In this document: piece after piece, positions 1 through 7,888 of the stretch
Layout of the letters: each line of letters opens with the position of its first letter
How positions within the stretch are numbered: position 1 is the stretch's first letter
Assembly: GCA_016935935.1 (NCBI GenBank)
Contig: JAFGPZ010000061.1
Coordinates: forward strand, 1 to 18,766
Origin: Deltaproteobacteria bacterium
Lineage (GTDB): Bacteria; Desulfobacterota; Syntrophia; Syntrophales; UBA2210
Length of the DNA stretch: 18,766 nt
Reading direction: 5' to 3'
Program-made: the position numbers and the translations under genes
The notes under the pieces: generated by a model
The model's input: the letters and a program-made list of their open reading frames with translations, nothing else
What the model was told of the DNA's origin: nothing
Database searches by the model: none

Positions 1-214
1 AAAAAGTAAAAAAGTACTTGCGCTCAAGTTCACTCATTGTCCCTCATACATCAAATATGTAATGCTCTGTCAAGAAAAAACAGGTGCTTTAAAACCCCCA
101 CACCTTTTACGATAAATTTTGCATTTCTTTCAAGAGTATGATAGCACCTACGGGCTGGTTTTCTAATGGTTTTGACGTCTTTATCCTAACTCATTAACTC
201 TATGGTGGTGGAAG
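1..214. other. Leader/intergenic stretch before the deacetylase gene
   Basis: No gene can be supported here. Two forward frames are open from the left edge for a few dozen codons, but they give no recognisable protein. A TTGACG box at 172-177 has only a poor -10 partner near 194-200. TATGAT at 137-142 resembles a -10 but has no -35 at a normal distance. A promoter for the downstream gene is expected here, but I cannot place it with confidence. Confidence 0.4.
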
Positions 215-1273
215 ATGTTGTTAAATACTGGTGTTGTAAAGGACGAGAGGTACCTGAAACACAAAACCGCTGCATTTCATCCCGAATCTCCATTACGATT
301 GCAATCAATTTATAAAATGCTTGAAGAAACCGGGATGAATGAGGAGCTTATTCCCATTGAACCGACCCATGCTACTCATGAAACAATTGGCATGGTTCAC
401 GAACAGTCATACATAGAATTCGTTGCAACGACGTCCGGCGAGGAACATTCATACCTTGATCCCGACACTGAGACGTCGCCTGAATCTTATGAAACGGCAA
501 AACTAGCGGCGGGTGGTGTCTGTAATGCCATTGACAGTGTCATGGATGGAAAAACAGACAACGCCTTTGCGTTTGTCAGGCCACCGGGACACCATGCCGA
601 GGCAGACAGGGCCGCCGGGTTCTGTATCTTTAATAACATTGCCATTGGCGCTTTACATGCGATAAAGGCATTTGGTATAGAGCGTGTCCTAATAGTCGAT
701 TGGGATCTGCATCATGGCAACGGAACTCAACACTCCTTCTATGAAGACCCGAGGGTTTTGTACTTCTCAACACACCAGTATCCCTTTTATCCGGGGTCGG
801 GTAGTGTCAATGAGATAGGAAGGGGCAAGGGACTCGGTTATACGATAAATGTTCCCCTCCGTGTAGGACCGGGAGACGCCGAATATTTAAAAATTTTCAG
901 AACCGTTCTTGAACCCGTGGCACTTGCTTACAGGCCTGACCTGGTTTTGCTTTCCGCAGGATTTGATACATATTACAAAGATCCACTGGGCGGTATGAAT
1001 GTTACCCCATCGGGTTTTGCAAATCTTATGCGGGTAATGTTGAACATTGCCGATGAATGCTGCGGTGGAAAACTCGTTGCAGTCCTTGAAGGGGGCTACG
1101 ATCCGAAAGGGCTCACCACGTCAACAGGTAAAGTTTTAAAAGAGATGCGCGGTGAGACACACAAGTCCAGGGAAGATCTTAAAAGTATTGAAGAAACAGC
1201 AGATCCTTACATTTATGATATTATCGCTACAGTAATAAATCAGATAAAACCGCTATGGCAAGTATTCCGATAG
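215..1273 (+). CDS. Histone deacetylase family / AcuC-like deacetylase
   Basis: This is a zinc-dependent deacetylase of the HDAC/acetoin-utilisation/acetylpolyamine amidohydrolase superfamily, predicted to be cytoplasmic and to remove acetyl groups from lysine side chains or small amines. The 352 residues match a single full catalytic domain. Visible hallmarks are an HPE motif near residue 22, the His pair in RPPGHHAE (H126, H127), the zinc ligands in VDWDLHHGNG (D164, H166) and SAGFD (D251), and the transition-state Tyr in LEGGYD (Y295). The ATG at 215 has only a weak purine-rich stretch (GGTGGAAG) upstream, but it gives a family-like N-terminus (TGVVKDERYLKH). A 65-base gap separates it from gatC, so the two may be co-transcribed. 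The substrate cannot be told from sequence, and acuC is not assigned because no acetoin genes are nearby. Confidence 0.93.
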   Translation: MLLNTGVVKDERYLKHKTAAFHPESPLRLQSIYKMLEETGMNEELIPIEPTHATHETIGMVHEQSYIEFVATTSGEEHSYLDPDTETSPESYETAKLAAGGVCNAIDSVMDGKTDNAFAFVRPPGHHAEADRAAGFCIFNNIAIGALHAIKAFGIERVLIVDWDLHHGNGTQHSFYEDPRVLYFSTHQYPFYPGSGSVNEIGRGKGLGYTINVPLRVGPGDAEYLKIFRTVLEPVALAYRPDLVLLSAGFDTYYKDPLGGMNVTPSGFANLMRVMLNIADECCGGKLVAVLEGGYDPKGLTTSTGKVLKEMRGETHKSREDLKSIEETADPYIYDIIATVINQIKPLWQVFR

Positions 1274-1276
1274 CGG
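1250..1276. repeat. Small inverted repeat over the deacetylase stop codon
   Basis: CCGCTAT (1250-1256) and ATAGCGG (1270-1276) can pair as a 7-bp stem with a 13-base loop, and the TAG stop lies in the right arm. There is no T-run after it, so it is not a standard intrinsic terminator. It may be chance or an mRNA 3' structure. Confidence 0.3.
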
Positions 1277-1338
1277 ACTGCCTTATCCCCCCATATCCTT
1301 GGGGCGCAAGCAAACCAGAGGTGCTGTAAGAGGAGTTT

Positions 1339-1629
1339 ATGTTGAAGATAACGAGAGATGAAGTTAAGTACGTTTCGCACTTGGCGCGACTCAATTTTGG
1401 AGAGGAAGAAGCGGAGAAATTTACATCTCAGCTTAACGATATACTGGTATATATGGATATTCTCAACAAAGTTGAAACATCCGGCATAAAGCCTACGACA
1501 CATGCAATCGATCTTACAAACGCCTTTCGAGAGGATACTGTGAAGGAATCTACTGGGACTGAAGTTGCCCTGGCCAATGCGCCGGACCGGTCGGGTGATT
1601 GCTTCAGGGTTCCCAAGGTTATAGAATAG
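1339..1629 (+). CDS. gatC: Asp/Glu-tRNA amidotransferase subunit C
   Basis: GatC is the small subunit that clamps GatA to GatB in the GatCAB amidotransferase, which converts Glu-tRNA(Gln) and/or Asp-tRNA(Asn) to the amidated forms. At 96 residues it has the usual family length. The N-terminal pattern (DEVKYVSHLARLNF) and the later INKVETSGIKPT-like segment (LNKVETSGIKPTTHAI) are typical. The start is well fixed by AGGAG a few bases before the ATG. The stop lies 9 bases before gatA, and gene order C-A-B is the common bacterial one. Its presence means the cell uses indirect tRNA amidation for at least one amino acid. Confidence 0.96.
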   Translation: MLKITRDEVKYVSHLARLNFGEEEAEKFTSQLNDILVYMDILNKVETSGIKPTTHAIDLTNAFREDTVKESTGTEVALANAPDRSGDCFRVPKVIE

Positions 1630-1638
1630 GAAAACCCA

Positions 1639-3096
1639 ATGGAACTGCACCAGTTTACTATCCACGAATTGCAGCATAAATTAAGGGAGGGTGAGACAAC
1701 TTCCCTGGAAATCACGGAAGCTCTCTTTGAGAGAATCGATGCCGTAGAAGGAAAGGTTAATGCCTACATTACCCTGACGAGAGATTCCGCTTTCCAGGAA
1801 TCAGAATGTGCCGACAAATCCATAAAGAGGGGGGACATAAAGGCCTTGACGGGAATTCCCATTGCCCTCAAGGATGTGATGTGTTCAAAGGGTGTGAGGA
1901 CGACCTGCGGGTCTCGCATGCTGGAGAAATTTATTCCACCCTACGATTCTACTGTAGTGAAAAAGCTCAGGGATGAAGGAGCAGTTTTTATCGGAAAGAC
2001 AAATATGGATGAGTTTGCAATGGGATCGTCGACCGAGACCTCTCACTTCGGCGTAACCAGAAATCCCTGGGATTTGGAGAGGATACCGGGAGGATCAAGT
2101 GGGGGCTCTGCCGTTGCAGTTGCAGCCGATGAGTGTATTGCTGCTCTGGGGTCCGATACGGGAGGTTCTGTTAGACAGCCTGCTGCACTCTGCGGCGTTG
2201 TTGGATTGAAACCGACATACGGGCGAGTATCTCGCTTTGGACTTGTCGCCTTTGCCTCTTCCCTCGACCAGATTGGTCCCTTCACAAAGGATGTGGAAGA
2301 CTGCGCCATCATTATGAATGTGATATCAGGCTATGATCCCAGTGATTCTACCTCTGTACCCTCCGATGTCCCTGATTATCGCAATTACCTGTCAAGGGGC
2401 ATCAATGGGTGGGATATTGGTATTCCCAAAGAATATTTTATAGAGGGAATTGATCCTGAGGTTTCTGAGGCCATTGAAAAGGTGATCAAAGATATAGAAA
2501 ATCTCGGTGGACGGTGTAGGGAAATTTCCATGCCCTATACGAAATACTGCGTTGCCACCTATTATGTAATAGCTCCGTCGGAAGCAAGCTCCAATCTCGC
2601 GCGATATGACGGAGTAAGGTATGGGTTCAGGTCTGACGGGGGTAAGGAACTGATGGACATGTATAAGTTGAGTCGATCGGATGGTTTCGGCGCCGAAGTC
2701 AAGAGACGTATTATGATCGGCACTTATGCCCTTTCTTCAGGGTATTACGACGCATATTACAAGAAGGCATCGCAAGTGCGAGCGCTGATTAAGAGGGACT
2801 TTGAAACTGCCTTTGATACTTGTGACGTAATTGTTGCTCCCGTTACGCCTACACCGGCATTTAAGATCGGGGAAAAGATAGATGATCCTCTGGAGATGTA
2901 TCTCAACGATATATTCACCCTGTCTGCCAATCTCGCCGGGATACCAGGCATATCAGTACCCTGTGGCTTCACGAAGGGAGGTTTGCCCATCGGAGTGCAA
3001 TTTCTGGCGCCTCATTTTGGGGAAGGAAAGCTGTTGCAGGCGGCATACGCCTATGAACTGAATGCACACATTGAGAGAAGGAGACCTGCCCTGTAA
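1639..3096 (+). CDS. gatA: Asp/Glu-tRNA amidotransferase subunit A (amidase)
   Basis: GatA is the glutaminase of GatCAB: it hydrolyses glutamine and passes ammonia to GatB. The 485-residue length is standard for the family. The amidase-signature core is intact: catalytic Lys78 in IPIALKDV, the glycine/serine-rich [15 protein letters not shown] at 151-165 with S153, and the nucleophile region [16 protein letters not shown] with S177. These fit the Lys/cis-Ser/Ser triad one residue earlier than the Staphylococcus aureus numbering I know. The gene starts 9 bases after gatC. Its TAA stop overlaps the gatB ATG by one base (TAATG), so gatB translation is probably coupled to it. Confidence 0.97.
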   Translation: MELHQFTIHELQHKLREGETTSLEITEALFERIDAVEGKVNAYITLTRDSAFQESECADKSIKRGDIKALTGIPIALKDVMCSKGVRTTCGSRMLEKFIPPYDSTVVKKLRDEGAVFIGKTNMDEFAMGSSTETSHFGVTRNPWDLERIPGGSSGGSAVAVAADECIAALGSDTGGSVRQPAALCGVVGLKPTYGRVSRFGLVAFASSLDQIGPFTKDVEDCAIIMNVISGYDPSDSTSVPSDVPDYRNYLSRGINGWDIGIPKEYFIEGIDPEVSEAIEKVIKDIENLGGRCREISMPYTKYCVATYYVIAPSEASSNLARYDGVRYGFRSDGGKELMDMYKLSRSDGFGAEVKRRIMIGTYALSSGYYDAYYKKASQVRALIKRDFETAFDTCDVIVAPVTPTPAFKIGEKIDDPLEMYLNDIFTLSANLAGIPGISVPCGFTKGGLPIGVQFLAPHFGEGKLLQAAYAYELNAHIERRRPAL

Positions 3097-4529
3097 TGGA
3101 TTATGAAACTGTCATAGGGCTCGAAGTCCACAGCCAGCTACGTACCGACAGCAAGATATTCTGCAGCTGTTCAACCACTTTCGGTGCAATGCCAAACAGC
3201 AACACCTGTCCTGTTTGTCTTGGTATGCCCGGCGTCCTTCCCGTAATGAACAGACGCGTTGCAGAATTCACAATTAAGATGGCCCTGGCTACCCACTGCC
3301 GTATAAATCCCGTGAACAGTTTTGCCAGAAAAAACTATTTTTATCCAGATCTGCCAAAGGGCTACCAGATATCTCAGTACGCTTCTCCCCTTGCCGAAGC
3401 TGGATATGTGGACATTGAAATCAATGGAGGCAGAAAGAGGATCGGTATTACCAGAATCCACATGGAGGAAGACGCGGGCAAGCTGGTGCATGATGAGCAC
3501 AGTCCTTGCAGCTATGTGGACTTGAATCGCGCAGGAGTTCCCCTGATTGAAATTGTAAGTGATCCCGATATGAGAACAGCAGAAGAGGCGTCTGCCTATC
3601 TCCGCCGGCTCCATGAAATTCTTGTCTACCTGGAGATCTGCGACGGCAATATGGAAGAGGGAAGTTTCAGGTGCGATGCAAATGTTTCACTGCGACGTAA
3701 AGGACAATCCGCGTTTGGCACTCGAGCGGAATTGAAAAATATGAATTCCTTCAGAAATGTCCAGCACGCTTTGGAGTATGAGATTTCGAGGCAGAAATAT
3801 GTCCTCGAGAGTGGTGGCGAAGTGATTCAGGAAACACGGTTATGGGATGATTCAAATGGTGTTACACAATCCATGCGTGGGAAAGAAGAGGCCCATGACT
3901 ACCGATATTTCCCCGATCCGGATCTTGTGCCTATTTTAATATCCAATGAGTGGATCACTGAGATAGAAGAGACAATTCCCGAATTACCGCTGGAAAAGAG
4001 AGATAGATTTGTAAGGGACTATGTTATCCCTGCCTATGACGCTGGCGTCCTGACGGCCACGCCTGCGCTGGCCGATTTTTATGAAGAAACCGTCGCGTAT
4101 TCCGGGCTGCCCAAGAGCGCCAGCAACTGGGTTATGGGTGATATCCTTGGGCATTTGAAGGAGGATAAACTGGATATTGCGTCATCACCGGTTCAACCGA
4201 AAGACCTCGGCTCAATGATAATCCTGATTGAGGATGGCATTATCAGCGGTAAAATCGCCAAGGAGGTCTTTCAGGAGATGTGGGAAACAGGAAAATCCCC
4301 CGGGGAGATCATAGAGAAAAAGGAACTGAAGCAGATCAGCGATTCAGGGACACTCGAGGCGATCATTGATGATGTGTTTAAGGCAAATCCGAGCCAGATA
4401 GAACAGTACAGAGCAGGCAAGGAAAAACTCTTCGGCTATTTTGTAGGGCAGATAATGAAGGCCACACAGGGCAGGGCCAATCCGCAACTTGTCAACGATA
4501 TCCTGAAAAAGAAACTTTCTAAATTATGA
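3096..4529 (+). CDS. gatB: Asp/Glu-tRNA amidotransferase subunit B
   Basis: GatB is the kinase/amidotransferase subunit that activates the misacylated tRNA with ATP and adds the ammonia delivered by GatA. The 477 residues show all family marks: GLEVHSQL at the N-terminus, a four-Cys zinc knuckle (C23, C25, C38, C41), [25 protein letters not shown], and [17 protein letters not shown]. The tail-like YqeY domain ends in [20 protein letters not shown] and contacts the tRNA. It overlaps gatA by one base upstream and mtnA by four bases (ATGA) downstream, which suggests a translationally coupled unit. No residues look aberrant. Confidence 0.97.
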   Translation: MDYETVIGLEVHSQLRTDSKIFCSCSTTFGAMPNSNTCPVCLGMPGVLPVMNRRVAEFTIKMALATHCRINPVNSFARKNYFYPDLPKGYQISQYASPLAEAGYVDIEINGGRKRIGITRIHMEEDAGKLVHDEHSPCSYVDLNRAGVPLIEIVSDPDMRTAEEASAYLRRLHEILVYLEICDGNMEEGSFRCDANVSLRRKGQSAFGTRAELKNMNSFRNVQHALEYEISRQKYVLESGGEVIQETRLWDDSNGVTQSMRGKEEAHDYRYFPDPDLVPILISNEWITEIEETIPELPLEKRDRFVRDYVIPAYDAGVLTATPALADFYEETVAYSGLPKSASNWVMGDILGHLKEDKLDIASSPVQPKDLGSMIILIEDGIISGKIAKEVFQEMWETGKSPGEIIEKKELKQISDSGTLEAIIDDVFKANPSQIEQYRAGKEKLFGYFVGQIMKATQGRANPQLVNDILKKKLSKL

Positions 4530-5563
4530 TACGAACCATTCAATGGATTGATGGCTCTGTGGTCCTTATCGACCAGCGGGTCCTTCCGCACAGGGAGGAG
4601 TATCTTACCTGCAGGACATATCAAGAGGTTGTCTCTGCCGTAAAAAATATGGCCATAAGGGGTGCTCCTGCAATAGGGATTGCCGCGGCAATGGGTATTG
4701 CTCTCGGCGTCAGCGCCCTTCCAATACAAGCGGGAGAGGATATCAAAAACCATTTTCGCCGTATTTGTGATGATATTTCAAAGTCCCGTCCCACCGCCGT
4801 AAATCTCTTCTGGGCTATCGAGAGAATGAAGGGATGTTTCGAACGGTCACTTCCATCCGGGTTTCAGTTACTGAAACAGGCGCTCGTAGACGAGGCCATC
4901 ACAATCTGTCGTGAGGATATAGAATCAAACAGGCAAATAGGACTATATGGAAGGGAGTTTATCGCAGACGGTGCTTCCATACTTACACATTGCAACGCAG
5001 GCGCCCTTGCCACCGGGGGGTATGGAACTGCACTGGGAGTTATCAGGGCTGCCAGTGAAGAAGGAAAGAAGGTACATGTATTTGTAGATGAAACCAGACC
5101 TGTCCTGCAGGGCGCTCGATTGACTGCCTGGGAGATGAAAAAAGAGAATATCCCTGCAACACTCATCGCTGATAATGCTGCAGGTTCACTGATGAGCCAT
5201 GGGAGGGTGGATCTTGTTATAGTCGGCGCGGATCGTATTGCGGCCAATGGCGATACGGCGAACAAAATAGGGACCTATTCTCTCGCCGTCATTGCGGCGG
5301 AGAACGGAATACCCTTTTATGTGGCGGCACCGATGTCGACGATTGACATGGGCATTATGCATGGCAATGATATTCCCATAGAAAAGCGGAGCGCCGATGA
5401 GGTGCTTTGTATTGGAGGGGAAAAGATTGCCCCAGACGGTATGGATGTTTTTAACCCAGCCTTTGATGTGACACCGAGCCGGTTCATAACAGCCATTATT
5501 ACTGAGAAAGGCGTTGCAACTCCGCCCTTTAAAAAGAGCATCAACGAGTTATTCCACGTTTAA
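4526..5563 (+). CDS. mtnA: Methylthioribose-1-phosphate isomerase
   Basis: MtnA converts 5-methylthioribose-1-phosphate to 5-methylthioribulose-1-phosphate in methionine salvage. It belongs to the eIF2B alpha/beta/delta fold. The 345 residues are full length, with the N-terminal [20 protein letters not shown], the catalytic Cys in [18 protein letters not shown] (C156), the catalytic Asp in [13 protein letters not shown] (D236), [10 protein letters not shown] and the C-terminal [14 protein letters not shown]. The C and D identify the isomerase rather than a plain eIF2B-like protein. It starts inside the last codons of gatB (ATGA overlap), so it shares the gatCAB transcript. No other salvage genes (mtnB/C/D/K/N) are in the window, so the rest of the route must be elsewhere or different. 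Confidence 0.96.
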   Translation: MIRTIQWIDGSVVLIDQRVLPHREEYLTCRTYQEVVSAVKNMAIRGAPAIGIAAAMGIALGVSALPIQAGEDIKNHFRRICDDISKSRPTAVNLFWAIERMKGCFERSLPSGFQLLKQALVDEAITICREDIESNRQIGLYGREFIADGASILTHCNAGALATGGYGTALGVIRAASEEGKKVHVFVDETRPVLQGARLTAWEMKKENIPATLIADNAAGSLMSHGRVDLVIVGADRIAANGDTANKIGTYSLAVIAAENGIPFYVAAPMSTIDMGIMHGNDIPIEKRSADEVLCIGGEKIAPDGMDVFNPAFDVTPSRFITAIITEKGVATPPFKKSINELFHV

Positions 5564-5565
5564 GG

Positions 5566-5664
5566 ATTACTGCCGGGGGCATGCAGGATGGTAAAAAAAA
5601 CGTCTTCCCTTTTGATTTTTAGCTTTTTTTGATGCTAATAAATCATGAAAATACCGGCAGTGAT
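5566..5664. repeat. Nested inverted repeats filling the mtnA-nitrilase gap
   Basis: ATTACTGCCGG (5566-5576) pairs with CCGGCAGTGAT (5654-5664) with one mismatch. Inside it, GCAT (5579-5582) faces ATGC (5632-5635), and A8 (5593-5600) faces T7 (5624-5630). The centres nearly coincide, so the whole gap can fold back imperfectly. It could be a weak transcript end for the mtnA operon or a small miniature-element-like remnant. Neither reading is proven. Confidence 0.4.
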
Positions 5665-5688
5665 ACTATTGTGAGGAGATAGAAGCAT

Positions 5689-6759
5689 ATGGGAGATACC
5701 TACCCGAGATTTACCGTTTCAGCGGTTCAGGCCGCCTCGGTACTCTTTGACAGAGACAGGACCATTGATAAGGCAATTCGTTTTATCGAGGATGCCGCTG
5801 ATGAAGGGGCGGTCATTATAGGATTTCCGGAGGGCTTCATCCCGGGGTTTACCAATATCTGGTATCATGCCAAACATACAAATCCCTTGCGTTCCCAGGC
5901 GACGCTGTTCAAGGAAATAGTGAAAAACGGCGTTAAAATTCCCAGTCCGGCGACAGATCGACTTTGTGCCGCAGCCAAAAAGGCCCATGCCTATGTCGTG
6001 ATGGGAATTTGTGAGGTGGATAAGCTCTTCCCGGGGACGGTCTATATTTCACAGTTGATTATCACGGATGCGGGGGAGATCGCAGGGGTGCATCGTAAAC
6101 TGGTGCCTACGGAGACTGAAAAATTGGTCTTCAGCTGCGGAGACGGCAGTTACCTGAATGTCTATGATACGACCTGGGGGAAGCTTTCGTCGCTCAATTG
6201 CGGTGAGCATGCCCACAGCCTCTACAAATACGCTCTCCTGGCAATGGGTGCCCAGATTCACGTATCCTCATGGCCATCCTTCCCTCGTAACATTTATGGC
6301 AAGAATAATCTGGATTCCATAGATTTTCGCGTGCGTCAGTTTGCTCATGAGGGTAAACTCTTTCTTATCAATTCCTGTTCCATCACAGACGAGCAAAACA
6401 GAGACGTCTGTTGCGATACCCAGTCTGAAAAAGACAATATCGTCGTCAATAGCGGAGGAGGCAGTGGCATTGTTGGTCCAGGTGGTGAGTATCTCGCTGG
6501 TCCTCTCTATGAAGGTGAAGGAATCCTGACTGCCGAAATATGCCTCGAAGATGCCCTGCCGGGGAAGCAAACGCATAACGTGCTGGGTCATTACACACGA
6601 TATGATGTATTGTCTCTGAATTTTAACCGGACCCGTCTGTCCCCCTTCGGTACCCCTGTTCTCCTTGATGGTTCAAGAAACACATCTACTGAAATAAAGT
6701 GGAATCATACAGTTAACCACGAAAATGAGACATGTAAGGAGGAAAAAACTGAAAAGTAA
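5689..6759 (+). CDS. Nitrilase-family carbon-nitrogen hydrolase
   Basis: This is a branch-1 (true nitrilase-like) member of the carbon-nitrogen hydrolase superfamily, expected to turn a nitrile into a carboxylate plus ammonia, or possibly to act as a related hydratase or amidase. The 356 residues carry the full Glu-Lys-Cys triad: E48 in IIGFPEGFIPG, K137 in HRKLVPTETEKLVFSCGDGS, and C171 in LNCGEHAHSLYKYALL, followed by GAQIHVSSWP. The usual CWEN around the nucleophile is CGEH here. A GAGGAG stretch lies about ten bases before the ATG, a little far. It stands alone between mtnA and a GntR regulator, with 125- and 312-base gaps, so it is probably its own unit. It might supply substrate to the downstream operon, but the sequence does not show this. 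The C-terminal 25 residues are charged and unstructured. Confidence 0.9.
   Translation: MGDTYPRFTVSAVQAASVLFDRDRTIDKAIRFIEDAADEGAVIIGFPEGFIPGFTNIWYHAKHTNPLRSQATLFKEIVKNGVKIPSPATDRLCAAAKKAHAYVVMGICEVDKLFPGTVYISQLIITDAGEIAGVHRKLVPTETEKLVFSCGDGSYLNVYDTTWGKLSSLNCGEHAHSLYKYALLAMGAQIHVSSWPSFPRNIYGKNNLDSIDFRVRQFAHEGKLFLINSCSITDEQNRDVCCDTQSEKDNIVVNSGGGSGIVGPGGEYLAGPLYEGEGILTAEICLEDALPGKQTHNVLGHYTRYDVLSLNFNRTRLSPFGTPVLLDGSRNTSTEIKWNHTVNHENETCKEEKTEK
6736..6742 (+). other. Orphan Shine-Dalgarno-like AAGGAGG at the nitrilase 3' end
   Basis: A perfect AAGGAGG sits inside the last codons of the nitrilase gene, but no ATG, GTG or TTG follows at normal spacing. The only in-register candidate is CTG at 6749, opening a 24-codon frame that ends at 6823. 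It may be the ribosome site of a lost downstream gene, or chance in the purine-rich coding sequence. Confidence 0.3.
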
Positions 6760-6893
6760 AATCCATTCAGATTGCCTGATCTCCTATGATGAAACCATAA
6801 ACTGCATGACTGTCGGGGTATAATAAGTCAGAATGCGTCAACTTCCAGGAACAATTCTCGATTACTAAACCAGCATTTTCAAAGGCCACCTTC

Positions 6894-6923
6894 TTGCTTG
6901 CTAAAAAAAAGATTTGATATAAT
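6894..6923 (+). promoter_or_regulatory. Candidate sigma-70 promoter of the GntR gene
   Basis: A perfect TATAAT (6918-6923) lies 18 bases after a weak TTGCTT (6894-6899). Transcription would start near 6930, leaving a leader of about 140 bases before the GntR coding start. The -35 box matches the consensus at only three positions. Confidence 0.45.
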
Positions 6924-6937
6924 AGATATACTTTGTT

Positions 6938-6953
6938 AATTAGATAGCTAATT
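6938..6953. repeat. Palindrome just downstream of the GntR promoter
   Basis: AATTAG (6938-6943) and CTAATT (6948-6953) form perfect 6-bp arms around a 4-base spacer (ATAG). It lies about 8 bases after the predicted transcription start, a usual place for an autoregulatory operator. Its sequence does not match the common GT-N-AC pattern of FadR-type sites, so the assignment is tentative. Confidence 0.35.
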
Positions 6954-7071
6954 GCTGATGCTAAGGTAATCATTGCGGCTGTGAGAGATGTTTCCCTCCT
7001 TTTAAACTCCGAAAAAGGGCAAGATCGTAAAAAAGTGTAAAAAGGGAAGGCGTATATCAGAGAAATTGAAT

Positions 7072-7782
7072 ATGGCGCAGTTTGAACCAATCAGAGTAAA
7101 AAAGCTTGCTGAAGAGGTAGGACAACGCATCAAAAGAAGTATTTTCGATGGCACCTTTATTTCTGGTGAGAAGCTTCCATCGGAACATGATATGGCAGTT
7201 CAATTCGGAGTGAGTCAGATTACGGTGAGGCAGGCTGTCAGAGTGTTGGAGAGTGCTGGGATTGTTTACACGAAGCAGGGAGTGGAAGGTGGAATTTTTG
7301 TGGCCAAAGCCGATCCTACTACTGTAAGTTCCTACCTTTCGGATATGCTCAGGTTAAAAAAAGTAACGCAGAGTGATCTCTTTATGTCACGCTTTGTATT
7401 TGAGCCTGATATTGCTGCCACGGTGACCGAAAACTGGGAGAAGGGCGATTTGAAGGAGTTGGAGGAAAATATTAAACTGGCTCGAAGAACCCTCAGCAGA
7501 GGCGATGGTATTGGGGCCAGAGTCTGTAACCTGACGTTTCATCGTATTCTTTGCTCCATAACGAAAAATCCCGTCATTATCTTTGCTCTGAATGCTGTTT
7601 TTGATGTACTGGAGGAAAATGCCTTTAAACTAAAGCTCACCGATCATATGATTCATGATGAGATTGAAGAACACTCGGTATTGATGAAGATAATAAGCGC
7701 TCGTGATACAAATCGGGTGCGCGTTGAAATGCAAAAACATATTCAGAAAGTACATGATGAACTAAGAAGACAGGATGGGTGA
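7072..7782 (+). CDS. FadR-type GntR transcriptional regulator
   Basis: This is a GntR-family regulator with an N-terminal winged helix-turn-helix (about residues 7-80, with LPSEHDMAVQFGVSQITVRQ as the recognition region) and a C-terminal FCD ligand/metal domain (about 100-232). The FCD metal-site pattern is visible as N153, H157, H201 and H223. The first position is more often Asp, and Asn is a conservative change. I take the ATG at 7072 rather than the TTG two codons upstream; neither has a strong ribosome site, the nearest being AGAGAA at 7059-7064. FadR-type regulators usually respond to an organic acid that is the substrate or an intermediate of the neighbouring pathway. The gene lies directly before the six-gene enzyme run, with a candidate promoter in the 106-base gap, and is its likely local regulator, probably a repressor. 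Confidence 0.93.
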   Translation: MAQFEPIRVKKLAEEVGQRIKRSIFDGTFISGEKLPSEHDMAVQFGVSQITVRQAVRVLESAGIVYTKQGVEGGIFVAKADPTTVSSYLSDMLRLKKVTQSDLFMSRFVFEPDIAATVTENWEKGDLKELEENIKLARRTLSRGDGIGARVCNLTFHRILCSITKNPVIIFALNAVFDVLEENAFKLKLTDHMIHDEIEEHSVLMKIISARDTNRVRVEMQKHIQKVHDELRRQDG

Positions 7783-7810
7783 TTGAACGATAGGAGAAAA
7801 TCGTTATAAC
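7783..7810 (+). promoter_or_regulatory. Candidate promoter of the enzyme operon
   Basis: TTGAAC (7783-7788) and TATAAC (7805-7810) are separated by 16 bases. They lie directly after the GntR stop and about 78 bases before the first enzyme gene. The -10 matches the consensus at five of six positions and the -35 at four. Confidence 0.5.
7786..7805. promoter_or_regulatory. Dyad between the -35 and -10 boxes (candidate operator)
   Basis: AACGAT (7786-7791) and ATCGTT (7800-7805) are perfect 6-bp inverted arms with an 8-base spacer, fitted between the two promoter boxes. The CGATAG motif at 7788-7793 recurs inverted as CTATCG at 7821-7826. A second short palindrome, GGATA-ATA-TATCC, is at 7835-7847. 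A repressor bound here would block RNA polymerase. The adjacent GntR protein is the obvious candidate, by inference. Confidence 0.42.
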
Positions 7811-7888
7811 ATTAAGCGTTCTATCGAAGTGGTGGGATAATATATCCATAGAGATAAATAATACCATTAAATGAAGGAGGAGGAAAAA

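Larger units (their letters stand above)
6760..7071. other. 312-base gap between nitrilase and GntR genes
   Basis: No convincing gene lies here on either strand. The antisense frame covering most of it has no family features. The stretch is AT-rich and holds a candidate promoter (6894-6923) and a palindrome (6938-6953), described separately. It is therefore best read as the 3' end of the nitrilase transcript plus the regulatory leader of the GntR gene. Confidence 0.6.

Noticed and set aside
1287..1303. CCCC/GGGG hairpin between the deacetylase and gatC as a terminator
   Set aside because: The stem is only four pairs and is followed by GCGC rather than a T-run.
3171..3614. Antisense frame of about 147 codons inside gatB
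   Set aside because: It is entirely inside a conserved gene on the other strand, with no protein-family signal.
6767..7090. Antisense frame of about 107 codons in the nitrilase-GntR gap
   Set aside because: It would overlap the start of the GntR gene and has no recognisable domain or ribosome site. The gap is better explained as regulatory DNA.
7871..7888. Start of the PreA-like gene at the ATG at 7871
   Set aside because: The strong AAGGAGGAGG ribosome site lies after this ATG and at proper distance before the ATG at 7889; the extra residues (KEEEK) are just the translated ribosome site.
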